A DNA stretch of 64,000 nucleotides from Candidatus Gastranaerophilales bacterium (GTDB lineage Bacteria > Cyanobacteriota > Vampirovibrionia > Gastranaerophilales > Gastranaerophilaceae), in the NCBI GenBank assembly GCA_944325525.1, contig CALVAK010000001.1:174669-238668 (forward strand), read 5' to 3'. Below are positions 25,931 through 34,695 of this stretch, one piece after another; the first letter of the stretch is position 1; each line of letters begins with the position of its first letter. A program made the position numbers and the translations under genes. The notes beneath the pieces were generated by a model. It searched no databases. It had not been told where the DNA came from and worked only from the letters and a program-made list of their open reading frames with translations.

Positions 25931-27200
25931 AATATTCATTAAATATTTTCATGCTGCAATATTGTCCGCACATAGTGCAGGGTTTGCCGTTCATGATTTT
26001 TTCAAAAACACACTTATCTACAGCGTATTTTGCCTGTTCATCCCAATCAAGATTTTTTCTTGCTTCAGACATCTTTTTGTCACGTTCTATTGCAGCAGCA
26101 TTTCCTCTTGCAACATCAGCAGCGTGTGCGGCAATTAAGCTTGTAATAATTCCTTCTCGTACCTGTTTTGCATTGGGAAGCCCGATATGTTCTGCAGGTG
26201 TTACATAACAAAGGAAGTCAGCCCCGTGATAGGCTGCAAGTGTTCCTCCAATAGCGGCTGTAATATGATCATAACCAGGAGCAATATCTGTAACTATCGG
26301 GCCTAATACATATAAAGGTGCATAATCAGTTAGAACTTTAATAGTTTCCATCATTGCAGGAATTTTATTTAAAGGCACATGCCCGGGGCCTTCAACCATA
26401 GATTGAACGCCTGCTTTTCTTGCTCTTTTAACTAATTCACCCAGAACTATTGTTTCAGCGACCTGAGCTCTGTCTCCGGCATCATATCCGCAGCCCGGTC
26501 TTAATCCGTCACCGAGAGATAATGTAACATCATATTTTTTTACTATATCAAGTAATTCGTCGTAATATTCATACAAAGGATTTTCTTTTCCAGTTGCTTT
26601 AATCCAGCAGGCGAGCATTGACCCCCCTCTGCTGACGATATCGGTAACTCTACCTTGTTTTTCAAGTGCGTCAACAACAAATTTTGTAACACCGCAATGA
26701 ACGGTAATAAAGTCGATTCCGCTGCGGCAATGTTTTTCTATATCTGAAAATAATTTGTCTTTGCTTAATCTCCCTATATCATTAAACTCATCAATTGCTT
26801 CTTTTCCTGCCTGGTACATAGGTACAGTTCCGATGGGAAGTTTAGTTGATTTAATAATAGCCATTCTTGTTTCGTCAATATTATGACCTGTAGATAAATC
26901 CATTAAAACATGTGCACCTGATGCTTCTATAACTTTTACTTTTTGAATTTCTTCTTCGGTAGAGCTTCTTTCAAAAGAAGTACCTATATTTGCATTTATT
27001 TTAACTGTTAATCCTTCTCCCACCCCTGTAGGAATTACGTCATGCCTTAAATTGTTTTTTAATATAACAACTCTTCCCTGTGCAATCTTTTCTCTTAAAA
27101 CATTTACATCAATATTTTCTTTTTCAGCAATAAATTCCATTTCAGGAGTTATATTGCCTTTTTTTGCTTCTGTTATTTGTGTTGTCATAATACTCTCCAA
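25923..27200 (-). CDS. thiC: Phosphomethylpyrimidine synthase
   Basis: Radical SAM enzyme that converts AIR to HMP-phosphate, the pyrimidine part of thiamine. The 425-residue protein ends with the unusual C-terminal cluster motif CTMCGQYCSMK. Other signatures are GQLG-type N-terminal segments, MVEGPGHVPLNKI, YVLGPIVTDIAPGYDHI and LCYVTPAEHIGLP. The length fits the short bacterial form without the N-terminal extension. It is alone; no TPP riboswitch is seen upstream, where thiC genes usually carry one. AGAG before ATG 27186-27200 region gives a modest ribosome site (GGAGAGT). Confidence 0.96.
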   Translation of the reverse strand: MESIMTTQITEAKKGNITPEMEFIAEKENIDVNVLREKIAQGRVVILKNNLRHDVIPTGVGEGLTVKINANIGTSFERSSTEEEIQKVKVIEASGAHVLMDLSTGHNIDETRMAIIKSTKLPIGTVPMYQAGKEAIDEFNDIGRLSKDKLFSDIEKHCRSGIDFITVHCGVTKFVVDALEKQGRVTDIVSRGGSMLACWIKATGKENPLYEYYDELLDIVKKYDVTLSLGDGLRPGCGYDAGDRAQVAETIVLGELVKRARKAGVQSMVEGPGHVPLNKIPAMMETIKVLTDYAPLYVLGPIVTDIAPGYDHITAAIGGTLAAYHGADFLCYVTPAEHIGLPNAKQVREGIITSLIAAHAADVARGNAAAIERDKKMSEARKNLDWDEQAKYAVDKCVFEKIMNGKPCTMCGQYCSMKIFNEYFK

Positions 27201-27214
27201 AACTAATTTACTTT

Positions 27215-27243
27215 AGATTATCAAAAGCGGCATAATTTTTCAA
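27215..27243 (-). promoter_or_regulatory. Putative thiC promoter
   Basis: Minus-strand TTGAAA (27238-27243), 17-base spacer, TAATCT (27215-27220). The start near 27208 would leave a leader of under 10 bases, too short for a riboswitch. Confidence 0.45.
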
Positions 27244-27261
27244 ACAAAATTTAACTTGAAT

Positions 27262-27295
27262 TTAATTATTAAGATTAATTTTTCTTAATAATTAA
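27262..27295. repeat. AT-rich perfect inverted repeat upstream of thiC
   Basis: TTAATTATTAAG and CTTAATAATTAA form a 12-bp perfect inverted repeat around a 10-base loop, between the divergent thiC and a small gene. No T tract follows on either strand. It may be a protein-binding site; being all A/T apart from one pair, it could also be chance. Confidence 0.45.
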
Positions 27296-27365
27296 ATAAA
27301 AAAACTAAAGTTATAAATTATCCCTGTCGATAGTTAACTAAGTTAACAGGTTTTGGAGAAGATTA

Positions 27366-27503
27366 ATGAATACAGAGATGATTGAAACAAATAATATTGA
27401 TGAAGAAATAAAAAACCTTCTTGAACATATTGAAGAAATAAAATCGAATGTCGACATATACAGTATTTTTGTTGACGAGCAAGTTCTTGTTGAAAGTGTG
27501 TAG
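27366..27503 (+). CDS. Small protein, 45 residues (copy 1 of a tandem pair)
   Basis: ATG 27366 follows GGAG by 8 bases. The protein is acidic and helical; its core, IKNLLEHIEEIKSNVDIYSI, resembles that of the small ORF at 27704 (LKNLLTNFNTLNSGIDMYSL). The shared pattern, K-N-L-L then S-x-I/V-D-x-Y-S, suggests paralogues. A hairpin follows. No known family; the paired occurrence is the best evidence that it is real. Confidence 0.6.
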   Translation: MNTEMIETNNIDEEIKNLLEHIEEIKSNVDIYSIFVDEQVLVESV

Positions 27504-27520
27504 TATAACTTAGATTTTTT

Positions 27521-27548
27521 ATGCTTCTCCTTTTTTGAGGAGAAGCAT
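27521..27548 (+). terminator. Hairpin after the first small gene
   Basis: A 10-bp perfect stem, ATGCTTCTCC/GGAGAAGCAT, with an 8-base loop lies 17 bases after the stop. The T tract is short (TTATT), so termination may be partial. Confidence 0.6.
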
Positions 27549-27703
27549 TTATTGCTGTTATAAATTTTTTATCCTCAATTTGTAAACTAATATTTATTAT
27601 CATTAAATTTGTAAAGGGTGATTGTTTATATAATGTTAAAAAAGGGAATAGATTATTTAAGGCGAATAAGTAATATATTTTTTGCTTAGAAATCGAGGTT
27701 ACT

Positions 27704-27847
27704 ATGAAAACAGATAATAATGTAAAAGAAACTACAATAGAAAAGCTAAAAAATTTACTTACAAATTTTAATACATTAAATTCCGGTATAGATATGTATT
27801 CATTATATATAAGAAATACATTAAACAAAAAAGTAAATAATAATTAA
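27704..27847 (+). CDS. Small protein, 47 residues (copy 2 of a tandem pair)
   Basis: ATG 27704 follows a GAGG ribosome site (ATCGAGGTTACT). The product, with core IEKLKNLLTNFNTLNSGIDM, is basic at the C-terminus (NKKVNNN) and similar to the 45-residue protein encoded 200 bases upstream. It has no membrane span or cysteine. Function unknown. A larger frame on the opposite strand (27343-27828) has no ribosome site and is taken as a shadow. Confidence 0.6.
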   Translation: MKTDNNVKETTIEKLKNLLTNFNTLNSGIDMYSLYIRNTLNKKVNNN

Positions 27848-27919
27848 TTATGCTCAATTAAACATTTTTTTGCTATATTAAGAAATAAATCGTTAAAGTG
27901 GCATTAAGAGAGCAAAATT

Positions 27920-29689
27920 ATGTTAAAAGAATATTTTTTAGAGCAGGTAAAGACAACAGTAGAGAATCTTATACAAAATTGTCAACTCGGACAAATGACC
28001 GTAGATGACAATTTTTCTTTAAGTGCAGAAGTTCCTAAAAATCAAACATTTGGAGATTTTGCTGTAAATGTATCTTCACTTGCCAGATACGCAAAACTTT
28101 CTCCTGCAAGTATTGCTGAAATAATTTCAAAAAATATAAAAGATGATAAATTTGAAATATGTACAGCAGCAGGTTTTATTAATTTTAAAATTAAGAATAT
28201 ATTTTTTAACGATATTATAAAAGAAATTCTTGATAAAAAACTTGATTATGCAAAAAATAACAAAGGGAAAAATCAAAAAATAATATTAGAATATGTAAGT
28301 GCAAATCCTACGGGTCCTTTTCATATAGGACATGGCAGATGGGCAGCTATGGGCAGTGCTCTTGCTAATATTATGAAATATTCAGGTTATCAGGTGTATC
28401 AAGAATTTTATATTAATGATGCCGGAAGCCAGATTCAAAAATTGGGTAAATCTTTATATATAAGAATTTTGCAGCAATTAAATGTTGATATTGATTTTCC
28501 GCAGGATGAAGAAGAAGCCAAAAATTTTTATACTGGAGAGTACTTGATTCCTGTTGCTAAAGAATTTATAAGTGAAGAAAAACAGCTTGCAGAAAAAATA
28601 AAAGAAGAATATAAAGGTACTTTTGATGAAGATAATTTAAAATACCTTTCAAAATATGCTAGATTAAAAATGCTGGCAAGTCAGAAAAAATTACTGGAAA
28701 ATTTCCATACACATTTTGATAATTATTTTAGTGAATTAACGCTGCATGAAAGTTCTCAGGTAGAAAATTGTATTAAAAAGCTTAACAGTCTTGGTGTATT
28801 GTATGAAAAAGATGGTGCATTATGGTTTGCTTCATCAAAATATGGTGATGATCAAGATAGAGTAATAAAAAAATCTGACGGAGCATATACATATTTAACT
28901 GCTGATATAGCATATCATTATAATAAACTGCAAAGAGGATTTGATAAATTAATAAATATCTGGGGAGCAGATCATCATGGATATATTCCGAGAATGAAAG
29001 CTGCTATTGAAGTTTTAGGATATAATCCTAATTCTCTTGAAGTTCTTTTAGGACAGCTTGTAAATCTTGTTATGAACGGTGAGCAGGTCAGGATGGGGAA
29101 AAGAACTAAAATGATTACCCTTGATGAATTAATTGAAGATGTTGGTGTTGATGCAACAAGATACTGGATGATTATGAGAAGTATAGATACGACTCTTGAT
29201 TTTGATATAGATTTGGCGAAATCAAAAACTGATGAAAATCCCGTATTTTATGTTCAATATGCACATGCAAGAGCCTGCTCAATATTACGCCATGCCGTTC
29301 AGGAAAAAATTAATATTATTGATAATACAATATCAACTTCTGAAAAAATACAGCTTGATGAAAAAATATACTCAATGAAGCCAGAGGATTTTAACGTTTT
29401 GTGGACATGTGATAACGAGCAAACAATAGATATTACAAGAAAAATAATTCTAAAAATGGAAGAATATAAATCGGTAATTCAAATGGCAGCACATAATCGT
29501 ACTCCATATTTATTAACAAAATATCTTCAGGAATTATCGGCGGTTTTTCACCAGTTTTATACATTTTCAAAAGTACTTGTTGAAGATGAAAACCTTATGT
29601 ATGCAAGATTGGCACTTGTGAAGGCTGTAACAATAATATTAAAATCGGCATTAAATTTAATTGCAGTAGATGCACCTGAAAAAATGTAA
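27920..29689 (+). CDS. argS: Arginyl-tRNA synthetase
   Basis: Class I synthetase that charges tRNA-Arg. The 589-residue protein has the N-terminal Add1 domain, the HIGH motif in NPTGPFHIGHGRWAAM, the GADHHGYIPRMKA segment, and a C-terminal DALR anticodon-binding domain (HARACSILRHA, QELSAVFHQFYTFSKVL). The KMSKS position reads MGKRTKMITLDEL, as in other ArgS that lack a canonical KMSK lysine pair. AAGAGAGC lies before ATG 27920. It is followed by a clear terminator, so it forms a single-gene unit. Confidence 0.97.
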   Translation: MLKEYFLEQVKTTVENLIQNCQLGQMTVDDNFSLSAEVPKNQTFGDFAVNVSSLARYAKLSPASIAEIISKNIKDDKFEICTAAGFINFKIKNIFFNDIIKEILDKKLDYAKNNKGKNQKIILEYVSANPTGPFHIGHGRWAAMGSALANIMKYSGYQVYQEFYINDAGSQIQKLGKSLYIRILQQLNVDIDFPQDEEEAKNFYTGEYLIPVAKEFISEEKQLAEKIKEEYKGTFDEDNLKYLSKYARLKMLASQKKLLENFHTHFDNYFSELTLHESSQVENCIKKLNSLGVLYEKDGALWFASSKYGDDQDRVIKKSDGAYTYLTADIAYHYNKLQRGFDKLINIWGADHHGYIPRMKAAIEVLGYNPNSLEVLLGQLVNLVMNGEQVRMGKRTKMITLDELIEDVGVDATRYWMIMRSIDTTLDFDIDLAKSKTDENPVFYVQYAHARACSILRHAVQEKINIIDNTISTSEKIQLDEKIYSMKPEDFNVLWTCDNEQTIDITRKIILKMEEYKSVIQMAAHNRTPYLLTKYLQELSAVFHQFYTFSKVLVEDENLMYARLALVKAVTIILKSALNLIAVDAPEKM

Positions 29690-29702
29690 AAATTAGAAAT
29701 AT

Positions 29703-29739
29703 AATAAGGAGGTAGAATAATACTACTTTCTTATTTTTG
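29703..29739 (+). terminator. Terminator of argS
   Basis: A 13-bp stem with two G-T pairs (29703-29715 with 29723-29735) is followed by TTTTTG. It lies 14 bases after the argS stop. A TATAAT at 29743-29748, just after it, may serve the acc operon. Confidence 0.85.
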
Positions 29740-29798
29740 TTGTATAATATATTCGTCATCGTGCAAAAGCACAATTAGATTAGTGGAGGATGTCTCTA

Positions 29799-30662
29799 AT
29801 GACGGTAAAGGATTGGTTCGAACAGCGAAAAGAATCACAAATAGCACGAAGAGCAAAAGAAACACAAATAGATGACAGTATAGGAAAGCTCTGGGTTAAA
29901 TGTTATAACTGTAATGCACAACTTTTACGAAAAGATGTTGAAGAAAATCTGGATGTTTGTCCTAAATGTAATTATCATTTTAGGATAAATGCAAGAACGA
30001 GAATTAATCAATTATTTGATGAAGGGACTTTTGAAGAATTATTTGGTAATATAACAACAGCTGATCCCCTTGATTTTGTTGACACAGAACCATATAAAAA
30101 AAGAATAAATCAGGCAAAAGCTAAAACAAATATGAATGAAGCTGTAATTTCAGGAGTAGGAGAAATTGACGGAAACAAAGTAGCGGCAGCCATAATGGAT
30201 TTTGAATTTATGGGTGGTTCTATGGGAAGTGTTGTTGGTGAAAAAGTTACTCTTGCTATGGAAGAAGCATTAAAAAGAAAGATTCCTATGATTGCAGTTA
30301 CTGCTTCAGGCGGTGCAAGAATGCAGGAAAGCATACTCAGTCTTATGCAAATGGCAAAGACAAGCTGTGCGGTTGCTAAATTAAATGAAGCAGGTTTATT
30401 GTATATTACTGTATTAACTGAACCTACATTTGGCGGAGTTACGGCAAGTTTTGCTACTTTGGGTGATATAATAATTGCAGAACAAGATGCAAGAATAGGG
30501 TTTGCAGGAAGAAGGGTTATTGAACAAACTATAAGACAAAGTCTTCCGGCTGATTTCCAAACTGCAAATTATTTGATGAAATACGGACAAATCGATATGA
30601 TTTCGTCAAGAGCCGAGTTAAAGTCGACTATTGCGAAATTAATAAATCTTCATAAAAAGTAG
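29799..30662 (+). CDS. accD: Acetyl-CoA carboxylase carboxyltransferase subunit beta
   Basis: With AccA transfers the carboxyl group from biotin to acetyl-CoA, first step of fatty acid synthesis. The protein has the N-terminal zinc ribbon (C35, C38, C54, C57 in CYNC and CPKC) and crotonase-fold motifs TASGGARMQES and FGGVTASFATLGD. I chose ATG 29799, 8 bases after GGAGG; an ATG at 29790 sits on the ribosome site itself. That gives 287 residues. accA follows after 8 bases. It depends on biotin, which links it to bioB at 15 kb. Confidence 0.96.
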   Translation: MTVKDWFEQRKESQIARRAKETQIDDSIGKLWVKCYNCNAQLLRKDVEENLDVCPKCNYHFRINARTRINQLFDEGTFEELFGNITTADPLDFVDTEPYKKRINQAKAKTNMNEAVISGVGEIDGNKVAAAIMDFEFMGGSMGSVVGEKVTLAMEEALKRKIPMIAVTASGGARMQESILSLMQMAKTSCAVAKLNEAGLLYITVLTEPTFGGVTASFATLGDIIIAEQDARIGFAGRRVIEQTIRQSLPADFQTANYLMKYGQIDMISSRAELKSTIAKLINLHKK

Positions 30663-30670
30663 GAGCGAAT

Positions 30671-31621
30671 ATGGCTATCTTAGAATTTGAGAAACCTTTG
30701 TTGGAAATACAAGAAAAGATACAAGAACTTAGAAAGATAAGTGAGTCCTCAGGTATGGATGTATCAGAACAAATAAAAAATTTTGAAGAACAAGCAAATG
30801 AATATAAAAAAGAACTATATGCCAATTTAACTCCGGCACAAAGGCTTCAAATTGCAAGACATAGTGACAGACCTAACTTTCTTGATTATATAAAACTAAT
30901 CACTACTGATTTTATTGAATTACACGGAGACAGAGAAGGTACTGACGATAGAGCAATAATAGGCGGTATAGCTAAAATTAATAATCAAAGTGTTGTTATA
31001 ATAGGAACACAAAAAGGAAAGACAACAAAAGAAAACCTTATTTATAATTTTGGTATGCCCCAGCCTCAAGGATACAGAAAAGCATTAAGATTGTTTTATC
31101 ATGCAAATAAGTTTAATTTGCCGATTGTTACTTTAATTGACACACCTGGGGCATATCCGGGTATGAAGGCGGAAGAAACTGCACAAGGAACAGCTATTGC
31201 AGTTAATTTAAGAGAAATGGCCAAATTGGAAGTTCCGATAATAGCGGTAATTACAGGTGAAGGATGTAGCGGCGGTGCCCTGGGGTTAGCCGTTGCAGAT
31301 AGAGTATATATGCTTGAACACGCTTATTATACTGTAATTTCTCCTGAAGGATGTGCTTCAATCTTATGGCGGGATGCTTCAAAAGCAGATGTTGCAGCTA
31401 AGGCACTTAAAATTACTAGTGAAGACCTTTTAAAACTAGAAGTAATCGACGGTATAATAAAAGAACCTTTAGGCGGTGCTCATTGTGATTATGAGATGAT
31501 TGGAAAAGAACTTAAAAATGCTTTGATTTCTTCTATAGAAGAATTAAAGAAATTCGATTCGAAAAAATTAAAAGAAGAAAGATATAACAAGTTCAGAAGA
31601 ATGGGTGTATTTTGTCATTAA
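30671..31621 (+). CDS. accA: Acetyl-CoA carboxylase carboxyltransferase subunit alpha
   Basis: Partner of AccD in the carboxyltransferase heterotetramer. The 316-residue protein starts with the helical LEFEKPLLEIQEKI segment and has DRPNFLDYI, GTQKGKTTKENL, FGMPQPQGYRKALR, PGAYPGMKAEE and GEGCSGGALGLAVADR. Ribosome site GGAG is 5-9 bases before ATG 30671. It follows accD directly and its end overlaps the start of prmA by 10 bases. The operon continues into kdsB and a cation efflux gene, so lipid and envelope functions are expressed together. Confidence 0.97.
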   Translation: MAILEFEKPLLEIQEKIQELRKISESSGMDVSEQIKNFEEQANEYKKELYANLTPAQRLQIARHSDRPNFLDYIKLITTDFIELHGDREGTDDRAIIGGIAKINNQSVVIIGTQKGKTTKENLIYNFGMPQPQGYRKALRLFYHANKFNLPIVTLIDTPGAYPGMKAEETAQGTAIAVNLREMAKLEVPIIAVITGEGCSGGALGLAVADRVYMLEHAYYTVISPEGCASILWRDASKADVAAKALKITSEDLLKLEVIDGIIKEPLGGAHCDYEMIGKELKNALISSIEELKKFDSKKLKEERYNKFRRMGVFCH

Positions 31622-32532
31622 TCAATGAAAATTACTGGGAATTAACCGTTGAAATAAATCCTGTATGTTGTGATGTTTTGTGTGATATTATCCAATCGGA
31701 ATTCGATTGCAGGGGTATTATTACAGCCGAAGAAAAGTATAAAAATCTTGAACTTGTTTCAACTACCGAAAACAATATTAAAGCTTACATAGTTGCTGAT
31801 AAGATAGAGAAAAAAGAAATAGAGAGTTTTTTCTTAAGAAAAAAACAAGAGTTGATTGATAACAATGTTTTTGATTCTGATATCGGAAGCTGGAGAGTAA
31901 GTATAAGAAAACAAGAAAATGTTGATTGGTCAAAAAAATGGAAAGAACATTGGAAACCTGAAAAAATTTCAGACCACATTGTTATATGTCCAAGTTGGGA
32001 AAAATATAATAAAAAAGATAACGAAATTGTAATAACACTTGATCCGGGCAATGCATTCGGAACCGGAGCTCACGCAACAACCCGGTTATGTGTTGCAGCT
32101 ATGGAAAAGTATATGAAAAAAGGAGATATTGCTGCTGATATAGGCTGCGGTTCAGGGATTTTATCTATATGCGCAATGAGATCCGGTTCAAAAGAAACGG
32201 ATGCTGTTGATATTGATGAAACAGCTGTTGAAACTGCAAAACTCAACGCTGAAAAAAATAATGTGAATATAAATTTTATGATGGCATCATCAGATATTCT
32301 GCCTTCAGAAAAGTATGATTTTGTCTTTGCAAATATATTGCATAATATTTTGGCTCAAAATATGCCTGATTTAAAAAGAATAATGAAAAATAATGCTAAA
32401 ATAGTTTTAAGCGGTATACTAAAAGAAAAAGAAAAAGTTGTTTTTGATGCTATAGAAGAAAATAAACTTAAAGTGGAAGAAACAATGCAGCAAAATGAAT
32501 GGGTTGCAATAGTAGCTGCTAAGGAGGAATAA
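31612..32532 (+). CDS. prmA: Ribosomal protein L11 methyltransferase
   Basis: SAM-dependent enzyme that trimethylates L11. The 306-residue protein has an N-terminal ferredoxin-like substrate domain (to about residue 125) and a class I methyltransferase domain: GNAFGTGAHATTRLC, the SAM motif ADIGCGSGILSI, DIDETAVETAKLNAE and FANILHNIL (the NI-L motif of the family). There is no in-frame ATG near the start; TTG 31612 inside the accA end is the likely start codon, through translational coupling. Followed directly by kdsB. Confidence 0.93.
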   Translation: MSLINENYWELTVEINPVCCDVLCDIIQSEFDCRGIITAEEKYKNLELVSTTENNIKAYIVADKIEKKEIESFFLRKKQELIDNNVFDSDIGSWRVSIRKQENVDWSKKWKEHWKPEKISDHIVICPSWEKYNKKDNEIVITLDPGNAFGTGAHATTRLCVAAMEKYMKKGDIAADIGCGSGILSICAMRSGSKETDAVDIDETAVETAKLNAEKNNVNINFMMASSDILPSEKYDFVFANILHNILAQNMPDLKRIMKNNAKIVLSGILKEKEKVVFDAIEENKLKVEETMQQNEWVAIVAAKEE

Positions 32533-33264
32533 ATGTCTAAAACAGCAATAATAATACCTGCAAGATATAATTCAAAAAGATTACAGGGGAAGCCGCTTAT
32601 AAAGGTTTGTGATAAACCTATAATTCAGTGGGTATGGGAAAGAGCAATTAAGGTTATATCTGCGGATATGGTCATTATTGCAACAGATAATCAGGAAATA
32701 TATGATACTGCAAAAAATTTTGGAGCTGATGTTGAGATGACAAGTGAAAAACATAAGTGCGGCAGCGACAGAATTGTAGAAGTTGTACAAAAATATCCTG
32801 AACTTTCGTATATAATAAATCTTCAAGGTGATGAACCTATGATTGATGTAAGTTGTATCGAAGAAGTCATAAAGCATATTAAAAATGACGCTGATGCCGA
32901 TATCGCAACACTTATTACTCCGATAAAGAAAGATGAAGATTTGGAAGATCCTAATATGGTAAAGTGTGTTACCGATGTGAACGGTTATGCTTTATATTTT
33001 TCAAGATCAAAAATTCCTTATGAAAGAAATTTTGATATTGCTAAATTTTATAAACATATAGGAATATATGCTTATAAAAGAGATGCTCTATTAAAAATGG
33101 CTGGTCTTCCGCAACCGGATATTGAATCCGCTGAAAGTTTAGAACAATTGCGGGCATTGTATTTTGGTATGAAAATAAAAACTGCTGTTGTTGATTATAA
33201 CTCAATTGGTATTGATACAATAGAAGATTTAAATGCTTTTAAAAAACTGGCAGAAAAGAACTAA
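32533..33264 (+). CDS. kdsB: 3-deoxy-manno-octulosonate cytidylyltransferase
   Basis: Activates Kdo as CMP-Kdo for the lipopolysaccharide core. The 243-residue protein has IIPARYNSKRLQGKPL at the start, INLQGDEPMI, SRSKIPYERN, KHIGIYAYKRDAL and AESLEQLRALYFG. The gene implies an outer membrane with Kdo, so the organism is diderm. GGAGG lies 6-8 bases before ATG 32533, at the end of prmA, so it is well translated in the acc operon. Confidence 0.95.
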   Translation: MSKTAIIIPARYNSKRLQGKPLIKVCDKPIIQWVWERAIKVISADMVIIATDNQEIYDTAKNFGADVEMTSEKHKCGSDRIVEVVQKYPELSYIINLQGDEPMIDVSCIEEVIKHIKNDADADIATLITPIKKDEDLEDPNMVKCVTDVNGYALYFSRSKIPYERNFDIAKFYKHIGIYAYKRDALLKMAGLPQPDIESAESLEQLRALYFGMKIKTAVVDYNSIGIDTIEDLNAFKKLAEKN

Positions 33265-33265
33265 A

Positions 33266-33928
33266 ATGGAAGAAACAAAAAAAATAGAATATATTAAAAA
33301 TGAAAAGAGAATGCTAATAGTAATAATTTTTACTATTATAGCTATGATAGGTGAAATTGCATTCGGTTATATTACAAAGTCAATGTCTTTATTAGCTGAA
33401 GGATATCATATGAGTGTTCACGTTCTAACACTCGGATTGACTTATATAGCGTACATTATAGCAAGAAAGTTAGCCGATTCTGATTTGTTTGCAAATGGAA
33501 CATCTAAAATATGTACTTTAAGTGCATATACGAGTTCTTTGTTTTTGGGAATAACCGGTATCTGGCTTATGTATGAATCTATAATGAGATTTTTTTATCC
33601 GCAAAAAATTATGTTTACTGAAGCAATTTATGCATCTGTTTTTGCTTTTATTATAAATTTTATATGCATATTGGTAATGGAAGGAAAATTAAAAATCCAC
33701 CATCACTTTGAAGATGGTACTGACTACAACTATAAGGCAGCATATTATCATATTCTTGCAGATGTCCTGATATCGGTTTTAACGATAGTTGCTCTTATTG
33801 CAGGGAAATATCTAAATTGCATACATTTAGATGCTTTGACCGGAATACTGGGAGCTTTGTTTATTATAGTATGGGCTTTTAAGTTATTAAAACATACCGT
33901 AAAAATACTTATAGATATGAAACATTAA
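33266..33928 (+). CDS. Cation diffusion facilitator (DmeF-like) transporter
   Basis: A 220-residue membrane protein with six predicted spans of the cation diffusion facilitator family, which exports Zn2+, Co2+ or other divalent metals by proton exchange. LLAEGYHMSVHV fits the first metal-site helix (usually DGxHMxxDA) with histidine in place of the last aspartate, and AAYYHILADVLISVLTIVALI fits the second (HxxxD). A short histidine stretch (IHHHFED) is in the cytoplasmic loop. It lacks the usual C-terminal cytoplasmic domain, ending soon after the last span. ATG 33266 directly follows the kdsB stop. Its own stop interlocks with the convergent gene. Confidence 0.88.
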   Translation: MEETKKIEYIKNEKRMLIVIIFTIIAMIGEIAFGYITKSMSLLAEGYHMSVHVLTLGLTYIAYIIARKLADSDLFANGTSKICTLSAYTSSLFLGITGIWLMYESIMRFFYPQKIMFTEAIYASVFAFIINFICILVMEGKLKIHHHFEDGTDYNYKAAYYHILADVLISVLTIVALIAGKYLNCIHLDALTGILGALFIIVWAFKLLKHTVKILIDMKH

Positions 33929-34182
33929 ATGTATTGTTCTTCTTGAAGAGCAACAGCACATATTTGTGTTGATTGAATGCAAACCTTTTTTACAGGACCT
34001 AATGTATTTTTTTCTATTAATTTTGTTGCAGAAGAATTAAGTTTTAAAATTTGAGAAATTTCCTCATATAAAGCAAGAGGATTTTCAACATATAAAACTA
34101 GCGGAGCTGTTGTTCCTTTTAAAAATACTAAAACAGATATCCTTTTTTTTATTTGATTTCCTTGTGAAATTGGCTGCGGCAT
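33925..34182 (-). CDS. Hypothetical protein, 85 residues
   Basis: No family recognised. ATG 34182 follows TGAGGAG. The sequence has a strongly hydrophobic core (KRISVLVFLKGTTAPLVLYV) and ends with two cysteines (VKKVCIQSTQICAVALQ). The alternating hydrophobic pattern suggests a small beta-sheet domain rather than a membrane span. Its stop overlaps that of the cation efflux gene by four bases (TTAA). It may form an operon with the 78-residue gene upstream, 60 bases away. Confidence 0.7.
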   Translation of the reverse strand: MPQPISQGNQIKKRISVLVFLKGTTAPLVLYVENPLALYEEISQILKLNSSATKLIEKNTLGPVKKVCIQSTQICAVALQEEQYI

Positions 34183-34242
34183 ATTTTTCTCCTCATATAA
34201 ATAGTAATAAAATTAAGAAAAAAGGTCAATATTTTAGTAGTT

Positions 34243-34479
34243 TTATATATTAAGAATAGTCTCTATTTTATCATGTTTTAATCTTATATTTTTAATCATT
34301 CTTTTTAAAACAAGAACAAGATTTGAAATATCAACATTATTTACATCAATTTCTTCATCAAAGCAGTTGTTTAAAAAATTAATTAAACTTTCTGCTAAAG
34401 CTAAATCAATACCTACAGAGTGAATTTTATCTTCGATTTTAAAAACTTCTATTTTTCTGATTCTTTTATTTTCTTCCAT
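34243..34479 (-). CDS. Hypothetical protein, 78 residues
   Basis: No family recognised. ATG 34479 follows TTGAGGTAAGT, a good ribosome site. The protein starts with a basic stretch (MEENKRIRKIEVFKIED), then two predicted helices with an acidic middle (NNCFDEEIDVNNVDISNL) and a basic tail. A strand-helix-helix outline of this size could be a small regulatory or binding protein. The 215 bases between it and dapB hold no gene. Confidence 0.65.
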   Translation of the reverse strand: MEENKRIRKIEVFKIEDKIHSVGIDLALAESLINFLNNCFDEEIDVNNVDISNLVLVLKRMIKNIRLKHDKIETILNI

Positions 34480-34695
34480 ACTTACCTCAATAACTCGTTT
34501 TTTGTTATTTAGTTATTAAAAATCCTAACATATTTTCCTATTTAAAACAAGAGTACAAAAATATATTATAAATATTTGTTTACATAGACTGTATTTTCGG
34601 CTGATTAAAACGTATTATAAAAATAGTTCCGGAATTATGAATCAACCGGAAGTAATTGTAAAATTTGAATATTTTTTAACGAAAAGAGGAGCTAA

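Noticed and set aside
25952..27365. TPP riboswitch ahead of thiC
   Set aside because: Searched by eye for CUGAGA and the conserved second half; none found on the minus strand.
27343..27828. 161-residue minus-strand frame
   Set aside because: No ribosome site; it covers two small plus-strand genes that have good ones, and its composition is phenylalanine-rich as expected for a shadow frame.
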